64,000 bases of DNA from Geobacter sp. UBA2189 (GCA_002328035.1 DCVL01000066.1:32468-96467), one strand, 5' to 3'; positions 8,420-17,545 are shown, counted from the stretch's first letter. Numbers and translations are program-made. Notes: generated by a model from the sequence alone, not told the origin.

Positions 8420-9388
8420 ATGGAAGAAACCATAAAGCAATCAAACGGCGGCCAAGTACTGGTCGCCGTCTTAATAGGGGCTGTAGGTTCAGGATTACTC
8501 TTTAGCGCCAGTCTTGCAGTACCTATATTTGGATTTATTTCCGCCTTACTGGCTCCTTTACCACTGGGACTTGCCCGTATAAGAGGTGGCATTGCAGCTG
8601 CAGGTTTTGCGACTATTCTCGCCACCTTATTAATTGCGATACTTTTTTCTCCTCCTGTTGCCGCATGGTATGCGGTACAGTGCGGCCTTGTCGGTCTTAC
8701 TGTCGCTGAGCTTGTACTTAAGGGCGTAACTCCGGCTAGAACCATATTGTGGAGCACAGCTCTGGCAGTATCATTGTCTGCAATAATGATCTTGATATTT
8801 TCATTAAGCACTGGCGCCAACTTTCAAAGCTTCGCTCAAAAAGAGATAACAGACGGAATTAATCAGGCTATAAAGCTTTACGAAAAGCAGTCTACATTAC
8901 CTGCAAATGATTTAGAAACATTAAAGCAGGGTATGGTAAAAGCCGGAAAGTTGATTTCCAGGATCTACCCGGCGTTAGCAACTGTCAACCTGGCATTGAT
9001 AAGCATGATCAGCGTATTTGGTTTTATTAAAATAGCTGCTCGTCAATCAATTCCTGTAAACAAGACAGAATTTAAAGAGTTCCGTACACCTCCTGTTATG
9101 GTATGGGCTTTGATAATCAGCGGTTTTTGCATGCTTGCACCAACAAAACTGGTTACAACGCCTGCCCTTAATATTCTGATACTTTTATGTGTCTTGTATT
9201 TTATGCAGGGTCTGGCGGTTCTTCTTACGACAATTAACCGCAGTAATTTCAGCGGAATATTAAAAGTGATAATGTCGGTTCTTATATTAACCCAGCCATA
9301 TCTGGCAGGCATTATATGTATTATTGGAATTTTTGATTATTGGGCTGATTTTCGCCTCCCACGAAAACCACAGGGAGAAAACCTGTAA
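8420..9388 (+). CDS. DUF2232 (YybS-like) membrane protein
   Basis: A 322-aa polytopic membrane protein with about eight hydrophobic segments and a soluble loop near residues 140-185. It lies between the S18 and L9 genes, which is where a DUF2232 gene is found in Geobacter and many other bacteria. The family resembles small-molecule transporter components, but the function is not established. It starts 13 nt after rpsR and ends 26 nt before rplI, so it is part of the ribosomal-protein operon. Confidence 0.85.
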   Translation: MEETIKQSNGGQVLVAVLIGAVGSGLLFSASLAVPIFGFISALLAPLPLGLARIRGGIAAAGFATILATLLIAILFSPPVAAWYAVQCGLVGLTVAELVLKGVTPARTILWSTALAVSLSAIMILIFSLSTGANFQSFAQKEITDGINQAIKLYEKQSTLPANDLETLKQGMVKAGKLISRIYPALATVNLALISMISVFGFIKIAARQSIPVNKTEFKEFRTPPVMVWALIISGFCMLAPTKLVTTPALNILILLCVLYFMQGLAVLLTTINRSNFSGILKVIMSVLILTQPYLAGIICIIGIFDYWADFRLPRKPQGENL

Positions 9389-9414
9389 AACAGGCTTGAA
9401 AGGAGAAACAACAA

Positions 9415-9861
9415 ATGAAGGTCATTCTGAAAGAGAACATCGAAAACCTGGGGCAGATTGGTGACATCGTCAAGGTTGCACCTGGCTATTCACGTAACTA
9501 TCTGCTCCCAAAAGGCCTTGCCATTGAGGCAACAGATAAAAATGCGAAGGCTCTTGAACATGCCAAACGTCAGTTGGCATACAAGAAAAACAAGGCTCTT
9601 GAGTCCGCAAAAGCCCTTGTAGCAAAACTAGAAGCTCTGGCTGTAGAACTGACACACCAGGCAGGTGAAGAAGGAAAGCTTTTTGGCTCTGTTACTAATA
9701 TGGAAATTGCAAATTTCCTCAAGAATAACGGTTTTGATATTGACCGTAAAAAGATTGTTCTGGCTGAGCCTATCAAACAGGTTGGCGAATACAGTGTACC
9801 TGTTAAAATTCATCCGGAAATCACAGCTACTCTAAGCGTTAAGGTCAAAGCAACCGCTTAG
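9415..9861 (+). CDS. rplI: 50S ribosomal protein L9
   Basis: A 148-aa L9 protein with its two-domain plan. The N-terminal domain MKVILKENIENLGQIGD with the GYSRNYLLPKGLA loop binds 23S rRNA. A long connecting helix (about residues 40-75, alanine/lysine-rich) leads to the C-terminal domain (GKLFGSVTNMEIA onward). The ribosome site AAAGGAGA precedes the ATG. It is the last gene of the operon and is followed by a strong terminator. Confidence 0.98.
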   Translation: MKVILKENIENLGQIGDIVKVAPGYSRNYLLPKGLAIEATDKNAKALEHAKRQLAYKKNKALESAKALVAKLEALAVELTHQAGEEGKLFGSVTNMEIANFLKNNGFDIDRKKIVLAEPIKQVGEYSVPVKIHPEITATLSVKVKATA

Positions 9862-9881
9862 AGCAAACATATAGAAACAAC

Positions 9882-9915
9882 AAAAAAAGCCCGCCTTAAC
9901 AGGCGGGCTTTTTTT
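9882..9915 (+). terminator. Rho-independent terminator after rplI
   Basis: A perfect 7-bp GC stem, GCCCGCC (9889-9895) and GGCGGGC (9902-9908), with a six-base loop, flanked by A7 upstream and T7 downstream. The symmetric A and T runs mean it could work in both directions. It closes the ribosomal-protein operon. Confidence 0.95.
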
Positions 9916-10015
9916 GTTGCCAGACAGAAAATCAGATAGCCCTGAACAGTTTTTCAAAGCTCTGATAAAGCATAAATTGACAATCCGTCTATTCCAGTGG
10001 AAAATGCAAGCATAT

Positions 10016-11356
10016 ATGAACACAGTAACACTCGAACTAATCTTGATTCTGCTTCTTATTGCTCTGAACGGTTTTTTTTCAATGGCAGAGTTTGCCATCA
10101 TATCTATCCGTAAAGGCCGTATTGCCCAACTAGTTGCAGAAGGTGACAAACAAGCCGAAATTATTGAACAATATCAGAAGGATCCACATACTCTGCTGGC
10201 AGTTATTCAGATAGGCGTCACCGTAGCTGGCTCAGCAGCCTCAAGCATTGGCGGCATTATAGCTATTGAACACCTCCGTCCTACCCTGCTTAACTTACCA
10301 TGGCCTTTTGTTCAAAGACTTGCTGAACCAATCGCTGTTATTGGAATAGTTATATTCGTTTCATATACATCACTCATTATAGGTGAACTTGTCCCCAAAG
10401 CCATTGGTCTGCAATACGCCGACCAAATAGCGCTTAAACTGGCAAGACCTATGCAGATCATCGCCAGAATAACATCTCCAGTAGTTATTATCCTTACATC
10501 ATCCAGTAAAGCCGTACAGCGTATTATTGGCCTTAAACGTGAAGAAGATGCCTTCATAACAAGAGAAGAGGTTCAGCATCTTGTTCTTGAAGGCCATGAA
10601 AGCGGGGTTTTCAGTGAGACTGAACATGAGTATATCCGGAATGTCTTTGATTTTACACATACCTCTGTACGGGAAGTTATGGTTCCTCGCACAAGAATAG
10701 TAGCCCTGGATCTGGAACTGCCACTAGAACAGCTTGTAAGCACCATTCTTGATTCCCAGTATTCGCGCTATCCAGTCTACCGTAACAGCATTGAGGATAT
10801 AGTAGGTGTTCTGAATGACAAAGACATAATGGGAGCTCTGGTCAGGGGCGAAGCGCTTCAACTGGAGCAGGTTATGAGAGAACCTGTTTTTGTTCCCGAA
10901 GGTAAAAAAGTAAATGAGCTCCTTAAAGAAATGCAGCGAACCCGTAACCATATGGCTCTAGTAGTTGACGAATACGGCGGCATATCAGGGCTTGTTACCA
11001 CAGAAGACCTGCTTGAAGAACTTGTCGGTGAAATAGAGGATGAACATGATGCAGGAGAACAGGTAAAACTGCTTCAGCAACCTGACGGTAGCTGGATGGC
11101 CGATGGCCTGGTTTCAATCTTTGACCTTCAGCATATATTAGGGGTTAAACTTGATGAAGCGCCTCAGTATGAGACCATTGCAGGGCTGGTATTAAGTGAA
11201 CTTGGATATCTTCCTCTAAAGGGTGAGATTGTTGAATGGAACGGATTTAGATTTATATGCGAACAGGTTACCAGAACGGCGGTGCTACAGGTAAAAATAG
11301 TGCCCATTCCTTCAGAAACGTCAACGGAAAGCGCCTGCAGCGAATCAGCCGATTAA
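10016..11356 (+). CDS. CNNM/CorC-type hemolysin-family membrane protein
   Basis: About 446 aa. An N-terminal CNNM (DUF21) transmembrane domain (LNGFFSMAEFAIISIRKGR) comes first, then two CBS domains (EVMVPRTRIVALDLELP and the following MREPVFVPEGKKVNELL repeat), an EYGGISGLVTTEDLLEE linker and a C-terminal CorC/HlyC domain. Such proteins are linked to magnesium/cobalt efflux or homeostasis. The frame is open to 9914, overlapping the terminator, so the start is internal. ATG 10016 gives the usual short N-terminus; ATG 10004 is possible, and neither has a clear ribosome site. Confidence 0.85.
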   Translation: MNTVTLELILILLLIALNGFFSMAEFAIISIRKGRIAQLVAEGDKQAEIIEQYQKDPHTLLAVIQIGVTVAGSAASSIGGIIAIEHLRPTLLNLPWPFVQRLAEPIAVIGIVIFVSYTSLIIGELVPKAIGLQYADQIALKLARPMQIIARITSPVVIILTSSSKAVQRIIGLKREEDAFITREEVQHLVLEGHESGVFSETEHEYIRNVFDFTHTSVREVMVPRTRIVALDLELPLEQLVSTILDSQYSRYPVYRNSIEDIVGVLNDKDIMGALVRGEALQLEQVMREPVFVPEGKKVNELLKEMQRTRNHMALVVDEYGGISGLVTTEDLLEELVGEIEDEHDAGEQVKLLQQPDGSWMADGLVSIFDLQHILGVKLDEAPQYETIAGLVLSELGYLPLKGEIVEWNGFRFICEQVTRTAVLQVKIVPIPSETSTESACSESAD

Positions 11357-11371
11357 CCGAATGAGACACAA

Positions 11372-14300
11372 ATGCAAATTCTCCCAAGACCCTTTTTTTT
11401 AAAGATCGTGCTTATCATACTGATATTCATCGGAACAATCTCTCTTGTACTCACAGTCGCATTGCCACGTCTGCTTGATATAAACAGCTATCATAAACAG
11501 ATAACGGAGCTGTTACAAAAAGAGCTTAATCGCCAGGTAAATCTTGGGACAGCCCAGTTTTCATGGCTGCTAGGTCCCTCGTTTACTTTCAATGAGATAT
11601 CAATCAAAGAACGTGACAATGCCAGTAACTTTCTATCTGCCAAAAAACTCTCATTCAGACTCAGACTTATACCTCTCCTAAGTAAGAAGATTGATCTGAG
11701 AGAAATAGTTATAGATGAACCACGTATTAACCTTAATAGAAACAAACAGGGAATATTGAACATAGCAGACCTAATAAAGACAGATTCAGACGGATTCGCT
11801 CTTCAAGCCCGTGGAATAACAATTAATAATGGTACCGTGTTATGGCACGATCTAACATCTGCAACATCCTGTAGCCTGATAACTGTTTCTGGGATTAATC
11901 TTGGTATTGGAAAAACGATAAGGGGCAAAAAATCTTCCTTCAGACTGGCTGCTACACTCGAGGGCAAAACAGATGGCAAGATAGACACATCCGGAACCAT
12001 CAAAATTGCTAAAGAAGGAAGTTTTTTTAAAGATTCTGAAATTAATGCAAGATTAAGGATTAATCAGGCCGAATACTGGAAATTCTGGCCATATTTTGCT
12101 TCACTTGTCCCTTTTTCATCAACAGGTGGAAGCATCAGCACAGATCTGACCATTAAGGGGCGCTGGCAGAATATGCAGGCAAAGGGAGCAGTACAGCTCC
12201 ATAAGCCTTCTGTCGACTGGCCAAAGGTATTTCATTCCGTAGTTGCTCCGGAAAAAGTCGAGATGGCTATAGATTTAAAATGGACACCTGACATATTAGA
12301 TATTACGGATCTAAAATTAACACTCGACGGTTTCAGTATAAAAGGCAGCTTTAGTCTTAAAGAGCTTAACACAAAAGACCCTTTAATAACGGTAGCTGCA
12401 ACCAGCGATAGTTTTGAATATAGAAAGGTGAAGAGTTATATCCCGTTTGGTATCATAACCGATGACACAGCTGAATTTATTGAAAACAGGATACGGGGTG
12501 GAATTTTCAGATTAACAACCGGAACATTAAATGGCCGCTTCTCACAGTTGTCTCATTTTGGAATAAACAACAATTCGTCTTGCCTCTACATAAACGGTAC
12601 AGCAGAACAGGCAACAATACAATATGGAGAGAAAACTCCGACCTTCAAACAGATAAAAGGCAATCTGGAAATGAAGGACAGGGACTTTAATCTGACCAAC
12701 ATGAGCGGTATATTCGGCACAGCTCCTTTTACACTTAACGGCAGCATAAAGGAATATGCCACTGAAAAGACCCCAACACTCTACAATTTCAGCATGGATA
12801 TTTCTCCTCGACCTACAGAGGTATCTTGGTTCAAAGAGATAGTAGGAGCTAATGCACTAAGTTTTCAAGGCACTAGCACAAAACTAAAACTTATAGGTGA
12901 AGGGCCTGTTTCGGCTTACCGTCTTTCAGGTGAATGGAATCTTACAGAGGCTTCATATACTTATCCGGCATTGATAAAAAAACCTGCAGGAATTACAAAC
13001 AACCTGACCTTCAGTACCATTATTGATAAAAATGCAACAAGATTCAGTTCTGTATCATATCAACTGCCACCCCTTAATCTTTCTGCCAGCGGAATACTTC
13101 AATACAAAGAAGATATTCCAAAACTATCATTTGAGATTGAAACAAACCGATTTCAACTTAACGGGCAACTTCCTGTCTTGACAGACTGGCAAAAATACAA
13201 ACTACAGGGATTAGTACGAGCTCATATAAAGGGAGATGGGATTCCAAGTTCTCTAAGCTCAATGAAATTCTCTGGCAACATCAATCTGAACCGATTTTCA
13301 TTCAGTCCCCATAATAATTATCCTCCTCTAAAAGATATAAACGCAGATATCAAATTTAACGGCAACTCCCTTGAAACATCAGATTTAACTGTGTTTTATG
13401 GCACCACCCCCCTTAAAATCAAAGGTAAAATGGCAAATATTACAAATCCGGAAGCTGAACTATTCATAACATCAGAGTCTCTTAATCCTTTTGATTTCAT
13501 ATCAACCACAACAGACAAACCAACCAGGGTCAAACACTTTACTGCCCATTTAGGACTGCGTAACAACCTATATACAATCTATAATATTTCCGGAAAACTT
13601 CCCAAAAGCAGTATCAGTGTCTCAGGGACAGTTTTCACTGAAGGAACCCCGGATATCAAGCTTCGTATCGCCTCATCTTACCTTGACCTTGATGAAGTGA
13701 TTCCACTTTTGGCAATATCAGCTGAACCTGCTTCAACCCAGAAGCCATCATCCCCTAAATTTAATTTGCAAACAGAGATCGTTGCAGAAACAGGAAGCTA
13801 TCTGAAAACAGATTTCAATAAAATGAATGCATCATTAAAAGGGGAAGATGGAATATTAAAGCTTCGAAATCTTAAAAGCAATTTTCTGGATGGGAGGCTA
13901 ACACTAAATGGCCAGATGAAACAAATTGTCGGAGAACGACCGCTATGGAATTTATCATTCGTACTTGATCATGCCAAATCATGCGAATTTTTAAAGATTT
14001 TCGGGATAGAACGTGAGATACAAGGAAAAATTACAGGGCAAGGGAAGCTAAGGGCTAAAGGCAGCGATTTTAAGGCAATAAAAAAGAGTTTAAACGGAAA
14101 CCTCACATTTAAGGTAGAACGTGGCACCTTGAAACGTTTCAACATTCTTTCAAAGGTTGTTTCAATACTCAATGTATCACAATTGTTAACATTCAGCCTG
14201 CCAGACATGGCAAGCAACGGCATGCCTTTCAATGAGATAAACTCAACTATTGGTGTCAAAGACGGCATAATGACAACTGAAGATTTCTTCATTGACAGCA

Positions 14301-14644
14301 ATGTAATGCATTTAACCACTGTAGGGTCTATTGATCTTGTAAATGAAAAACTCGACATGCTCATAGGTGTACAGCCTTTGCAGACAGTGGATCGGATAGT
14401 AAGCCGGATTCCTGTCGTAGGCTGGATATTGAGTGGAGGTGATGGCAGCCTTATAACTACATATTTTGAGGCAAAAGGTAGCTGGAGCGATCCTGAAGTA
14501 ACAGCTATTCCAGTTAAAGGAATGGCCGTAGGCACACTTAACATCTTCAGAAGAGTCTTTGAACTGCCTGTCAGATTATTTACAGATACCGGAGAAGTAA
14601 TTTTGGGAAATCAGAAGGAACGCCCAAAGGCAAAACCGCATTAA
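11372..14644 (+). CDS. AsmA-like/AsmA C-terminal family protein
   Basis: A 1090-aa protein with one N-terminal transmembrane anchor (about residues 10-31), then an AsmA N-terminal region (LPRLLDINSYHKQITELLQ, IVIDEPRINLNRNKQGILN). A long beta-rich body follows, ending in an AsmA C-terminal-like segment (LNGQMKQ, GKITGQGKLRAKG, GVQPLQTVDRIVSRIPVVGWIL). Proteins of this class (AsmA, YhdP, TamB) are thought to bridge inner and outer membranes and move phospholipids. Its length is in the YhdP/TamB range. It starts 15 nt after the CNNM-type gene on the same strand. Confidence 0.8.
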   Translation: MQILPRPFFLKIVLIILIFIGTISLVLTVALPRLLDINSYHKQITELLQKELNRQVNLGTAQFSWLLGPSFTFNEISIKERDNASNFLSAKKLSFRLRLIPLLSKKIDLREIVIDEPRINLNRNKQGILNIADLIKTDSDGFALQARGITINNGTVLWHDLTSATSCSLITVSGINLGIGKTIRGKKSSFRLAATLEGKTDGKIDTSGTIKIAKEGSFFKDSEINARLRINQAEYWKFWPYFASLVPFSSTGGSISTDLTIKGRWQNMQAKGAVQLHKPSVDWPKVFHSVVAPEKVEMAIDLKWTPDILDITDLKLTLDGFSIKGSFSLKELNTKDPLITVAATSDSFEYRKVKSYIPFGIITDDTAEFIENRIRGGIFRLTTGTLNGRFSQLSHFGINNNSSCLYINGTAEQATIQYGEKTPTFKQIKGNLEMKDRDFNLTNMSGIFGTAPFTLNGSIKEYATEKTPTLYNFSMDISPRPTEVSWFKEIVGANALSFQGTSTKLKLIGEGPVSAYRLSGEWNLTEASYTYPALIKKPAGITNNLTFSTIIDKNATRFSSVSYQLPPLNLSASGILQYKEDIPKLSFEIETNRFQLNGQLPVLTDWQKYKLQGLVRAHIKGDGIPSSLSSMKFSGNINLNRFSFSPHNNYPPLKDINADIKFNGNSLETSDLTVFYGTTPLKIKGKMANITNPEAELFITSESLNPFDFISTTTDKPTRVKHFTAHLGLRNNLYTIYNISGKLPKSSISVSGTVFTEGTPDIKLRIASSYLDLDEVIPLLAISAEPASTQKPSSPKFNLQTEIVAETGSYLKTDFNKMNASLKGEDGILKLRNLKSNFLDGRLTLNGQMKQIVGERPLWNLSFVLDHAKSCEFLKIFGIEREIQGKITGQGKLRAKGSDFKAIKKSLNGNLTFKVERGTLKRFNILSKVVSILNVSQLLTFSLPDMASNGMPFNEINSTIGVKDGIMTTEDFFIDSNVMHLTTVGSIDLVNEKLDMLIGVQPLQTVDRIVSRIPVVGWILSGGDGSLITTYFEAKGSWSDPEVTAIPVKGMAVGTLNIFRRVFELPVRLFTDTGEVILGNQKERPKAKPH

Positions 14645-14750
14645 TACTTTAATCCGCCAAATGAAGCTATTTCCAACAACCGAAAGCAAATGAATTATCT
14701 CTAAATTTCTCAATATGATTTAATTTAAAAGTGCTTGATTATACTGAATA

Positions 14751-14780
14751 TTGACAAATAAAGACGGTATCTGATATAAG
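14751..14780 (+). promoter_or_regulatory. tRNA-Gly promoter
   Basis: Consensus TTGACA (14751-14756), an 18-nt spacer and TATAAG (14775-14780), 12 nt before the tRNA. The tRNA-Pro gene at 57881 has an equivalent promoter with the same CTGATATAAGT around the -10 box. Confidence 0.85.
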
Positions 14781-14792
14781 TGGCAAAACTTT

Positions 14793-14867
<75 letters not shown>

Positions 14868-14876
14868 AGCTAACTA

Positions 14877-14907
14877 AAGGGAATCCCTAGGGATTCCCTT
14901 CTTTTTT
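14877..14907 (+). terminator. Terminator after tRNA-Gly (24-bp perfect palindrome)
   Basis: A perfect palindrome at 14877-14900 (AAGGGAATCCC, TA, GGGATTCCCTT) is followed by a T-run at 14902-14907. It lies 9 nt after the tRNA and should end its transcript before the island genes. Confidence 0.85.
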
Positions 14908-14912
14908 ACCCC

Positions 14913-14936
14913 GACTTTCACTAAGACTTTCACTAA
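14913..14936 (+). repeat. Tandem 12-bp repeat inside left end of island 1
   Basis: Two exact adjacent copies of GACTTTCACTAA (14913-14924 and 14925-14936), 45 nt after the tRNA. The same GACTTTCAC core recurs three times just inside the right end. The layout suggests arm-type binding sites for the missing tyrosine integrase. Confidence 0.7.
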
Positions 14937-15226
14937 GAAATCATTAATGTTGGGGAGACCATCGTGTTTTGCGGGAGTTGAAATGGGAATGATCGACTGA
15001 AGCAAGGGAGCTTCTGCTGGAGCTTGTAAAAAACTATCCGATGAAAAGCAGAAGGATAAATATGTAACAATGTTGAGGCAGATTGTAGCGTCTTCTCCCT
15101 CTCCGTGACAGGGTCTTTTGCGACAATATACGACACAGGCGCAAGGAAAAGGTCCTGTCGTTTGTTTACCTATGTCCTGAGATGCGATATACAAGTTCTA
15201 AATGTGTGACTTGTCTGACGTGATGC
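14937..15226. other. Island 1 left spacer with no recognisable gene
   Basis: About 290 bases between the terminator/repeat block and the hsdM promoter. Short open frames exist on both strands, including one of 106 codons on the minus strand across 14874-15194. None has a ribosome site or a recognisable motif, and the plus-strand frames are broken by stops. It may be the remains of a deleted integrase-end gene, but nothing in the sequence proves that. Confidence 0.4.
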
Positions 15227-15260
15227 TTGAACAGTGCAGGGCTTGATGCACTGATATAAT
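15227..15260 (+). promoter_or_regulatory. hsdM promoter with an operator-like inverted repeat
   Basis: A perfect TATAAT lies at 15255-15260, with TTGAAC at 15227-15232. The 22-nt spacer is too long for a normal promoter. The spacer contains a perfect 7-bp inverted repeat, CAGTGCA (15232-15238) and TGCACTG (15247-15253), directly next to the -10 box. This looks like a regulated promoter, by repression or an activator. A GGAG ribosome site precedes the hsdM ATG. Confidence 0.5.
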
Positions 15261-15295
15261 CTTTCACCTTATGTGTCTGTAAAAATGGAGTCCTA

Positions 15296-16876
15296 ATGGC
15301 CCGCCCGAAGAAGACCGCAACCACCGCCGCCAATATAGGCTATGAAGCCCAGCTCTGGCAGATGGCCGATGCCCTGCGGGGCAGCATGGATTCAGGCGAA
15401 TACAAGCATGTCGTGCTTGGTCTGCTGTTCCTGAAATACATCTCTGATGCCTTTGAAGAAAAACATGCTCAGCTTGAGGCGGAGCGCAGCCAGGGAGCTG
15501 ACCCTGAAGATCAGGATGAATACCGGGCCGAGAATATCTTCTGGGTGCCGCCCGAAGCCCGCTGGCAACACCTGAAGGCCCAGGCCAAGCAGCCGACCAT
15601 CGGCCAGCTGGTAGATGATGCCATGACCGGCATTGAGCGGGACAACCCGGCCCTTAAAGGTGTGCTGCCCAAGGACTACGCCCGCCCGGCCCTGGACAAG
15701 TTGCGGCTGGGGCAGTTGATTGACCTGATCAGCAATATCCGGGTGGGAGACAGCGAAAGCCGCGCCAAGGATGTATTGGGCCGGGTGTATGAGTACTTCC
15801 TGTCGCAGTTTGCCAGTGCTGAAGGCAAAAAGGGCGGTGAGTTCTACACCCCCCGCTGCGTGGTTCGCATCCTGGTTGAGATGATTGAGCCGTACAAAGG
15901 CCGGGTCTATGACCCTTGTTGCGGATCGTCCGGCATGTTCGTTCAGTCGGAAGAGTTCATTGCCGCCCACGGCGGCACGCTGGGCGATATCAGCATCTAT
16001 GGCCAGGAAAGTAACTACACCACCTGGCGTCTGGCCAAGATGAACCTTGCCATCCGGGGGATTGACGGCCAGATCGCCCACGGTGACACCTTCCACAACG
16101 ACCGCCACCCCGACCTGAAGGCCGACTATATCCTGGCAAACCCGCCCTTCAACATCTCCGACTGGGGTGGTGATCGCCTGCGGGAAGACAAACGCTGGCA
16201 GTATGGCGCACCGCCGGTAGGCAATGCCAACTTCGCCTGGGTGCAGCAGATGGTGCACCACCTGTCTCCAACCGGTGTTGCCGGGTTTGTTCTGGCCAAC
16301 GGTTCCATGTCCTCCAACCAGTCCGGTGAGGGTGAGATACGCAAGAACCTGATCGAGGCCGATCTGGTGGACTGCATGGTGGCCATGCCTGGCCAACTGT
16401 TCTATGCCACCCAGATTCCGGTCTGCCTCTGGTTTGTTGCCCGTGACCGCAAGAACCACAAGTTCCGTGACCGTCGCGGTGAGGTACTGTTTATCGATGC
16501 CCGCAAGATGGGGCAGATGGTTGACCGCACCCACCGGGAACTGACGCCTGAAGAGATCAGCCGGATTGCCGCCACCTACCATGCCTGGCGTGGCGAAAAG
16601 CCTGCCCTGAGCGGAGTCGAAGGGAAAGCAGGCGCGTATGCCGACATCCCCGGTTTCTGCAAGGCTGCCAGCCTGGATGAAATCCGCAAGCATGGTCATG
16701 TGCTGACACCGGGCCGCTATGTGGGAGCCGAGGCCCAGGAAGAGGACGACGAGCCGTTTCAGGAAAAGATGCAGCGTCTGGCTGTTACGCTGGACCAGCA
16801 GTTTGCTGAATCAGCACGGCTGGAGAAGGCGATCAGAGAGAATCTGAAGGTGTTGGGGATAGCTGGTAAAATGTGA
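15296..16876 (+). CDS. hsdM: Type I restriction-modification methyltransferase subunit HsdM (island 1)
   Basis: A 526-aa N6-adenine methyltransferase subunit. It has an N-terminal HsdM helical domain (WQMADALRGSMDSGEYKHV), then GGEFYTP (180-186), the AdoMet motif DPCCGSSGMF (206-215) and the catalytic NPPF (282-285). Together with HsdS it methylates the target, and with HsdR it forms the restriction complex. Residues 436-446 (PALSGVEGKAG) are encoded by a hairpin-forming insert at 16600-16633 and look like a REP-type element captured in frame in a variable surface region. The reading frame is intact. The gene is GC-rich compared with the flanking core. Confidence 0.95.
   Translation: MARPKKTATTAANIGYEAQLWQMADALRGSMDSGEYKHVVLGLLFLKYISDAFEEKHAQLEAERSQGADPEDQDEYRAENIFWVPPEARWQHLKAQAKQPTIGQLVDDAMTGIERDNPALKGVLPKDYARPALDKLRLGQLIDLISNIRVGDSESRAKDVLGRVYEYFLSQFASAEGKKGGEFYTPRCVVRILVEMIEPYKGRVYDPCCGSSGMFVQSEEFIAAHGGTLGDISIYGQESNYTTWRLAKMNLAIRGIDGQIAHGDTFHNDRHPDLKADYILANPPFNISDWGGDRLREDKRWQYGAPPVGNANFAWVQQMVHHLSPTGVAGFVLANGSMSSNQSGEGEIRKNLIEADLVDCMVAMPGQLFYATQIPVCLWFVARDRKNHKFRDRRGEVLFIDARKMGQMVDRTHRELTPEEISRIAATYHAWRGEKPALSGVEGKAGAYADIPGFCKAASLDEIRKHGHVLTPGRYVGAEAQEEDDEPFQEKMQRLAVTLDQQFAESARLEKAIRENLKVLGIAGKM
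16600..16633 (+). repeat. REP-like hairpin element inside hsdM
   Basis: The outer stem is GCCTGC (16600-16605) with GCAGGC (16628-16633). The inner arms are CCCT and AGGG around a TGAGCGGAGTCGA core. CCTGAGCGGAGTCGAAGG-type palindromes are widespread in intergenic repeats of unrelated bacteria and sometimes lie in frame in genes, giving LSGVEG or similar peptides. Here it adds about 11 residues without breaking the frame. Confidence 0.7.
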
Positions 16877-16878
16877 AT

Positions 16879-16981
16879 TTGTGCAAGAGACACTTGCACA
16901 ATTAACTTGGTATCACAGTTTGTGATGGCATAAAGCGGGTCGGATTGTGCAATTGTGCAACATGCTGTTGCACAATTGCAC
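16879..16981 (+). promoter_or_regulatory. TTGTGCAA palindromes between hsdM and the ORF6N gene
   Basis: First palindrome: TTGTGCAAG (16879-16887), AGACA, CTTGCACAA (16893-16901). Second: a perfect 15-bp inverted repeat (16947-16961 with 16967-16981, 5-nt spacer) that again contains the TTGTGCAA word and its complement. They fill most of the 129-bp gap before the ORF6N gene. They could be operator sites for the next gene's product or strong RNA hairpins. No T-run follows, so a simple terminator is unlikely. Confidence 0.65.
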
Positions 16982-17005
16982 TGACCCCAAATTTGGAGAG
17001 AAGTT

Positions 17006-17545
17006 ATGTTGGATACCACGCTGCTGGCAACATCGCCACTTGAGGCCCGGATACACGAGTTTCGAGGTTTGAAGGTAATGATTGACGCCGATTTAGCTGA
17101 GCTGTACGGCGTAACCACCAAACGTCTGAATGAGCAGGTGCTCAGAAATATTGAAAGATTCCCGCTAGATTTCAGGTTTCAGCTTTCGGATGAAGAGTTT
17201 GGTTTTTTGAGGTCGCAATTTGCGACCTCAAAAAACCCTTCAGGTCGAGGGGGGCGCAGACACCTCCCTTACGTCTTCACCGAACATGGCGCCATCATGG
17301 CCGCCAGTGTGCTTAATTCCCCCCAAGCCATTGAAACCAGCGTCTACGTGGTACGGGCTTTTGTCCGTATCCGCGAGCTGATTTCCACCCATAAAGAGCT
17401 TTCCCACAAGCTGGATGAACTGGAACGCAAGGTAATGAGTCACGACCAGGCCATCACCGGCCTGATTCATGCCATCCGTGAATTGATGACGCCGCCTGCC
17501 ACCAGGAAGCGTCCCATCGGCTTTGGCCGGAATGCGGAGGAGTAG
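17006..17545 (+). CDS. ORF6N domain DNA-binding protein
   Basis: A 179-aa protein. The ORF6N domain covers about residues 8-100: IHEFRGLKVMIDADLAELYG, RLNEQVLRNIERFP, DFRFQLSDEEF and PYVFTEHGAIMAASVL. A coiled region (HKELSHKLDELERKVMSHDQ) follows, then a short basic tail. ORF6N genes occur in phages and very often inside type I R-M loci between hsdM and hsdS, where they are thought to act as regulators or accessory proteins; the role is not settled. The GGAGAG ribosome site precedes the ATG. The TTGTGCAA palindromes immediately upstream would be natural autoregulatory sites. Confidence 0.88.
   Translation: MLDTTLLATSPLEARIHEFRGLKVMIDADLAELYGVTTKRLNEQVLRNIERFPLDFRFQLSDEEFGFLRSQFATSKNPSGRGGRRHLPYVFTEHGAIMAASVLNSPQAIETSVYVVRAFVRIRELISTHKELSHKLDELERKVMSHDQAITGLIHAIRELMTPPATRKRPIGFGRNAEE

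Noticed and set aside
14874..15194. A 106-codon minus-strand frame in the left spacer of island 1 as a gene
   Set aside because: No ribosome site and no recognisable motif; it overlaps the tRNA terminator and the tandem repeat, so it is most likely chance.
15392..16699. A 435-codon open frame antisense to hsdM
   Set aside because: It is the complement of a GC-rich coding gene whose codon bias leaves the opposite strand open. It has no ribosome site or recognisable motif.
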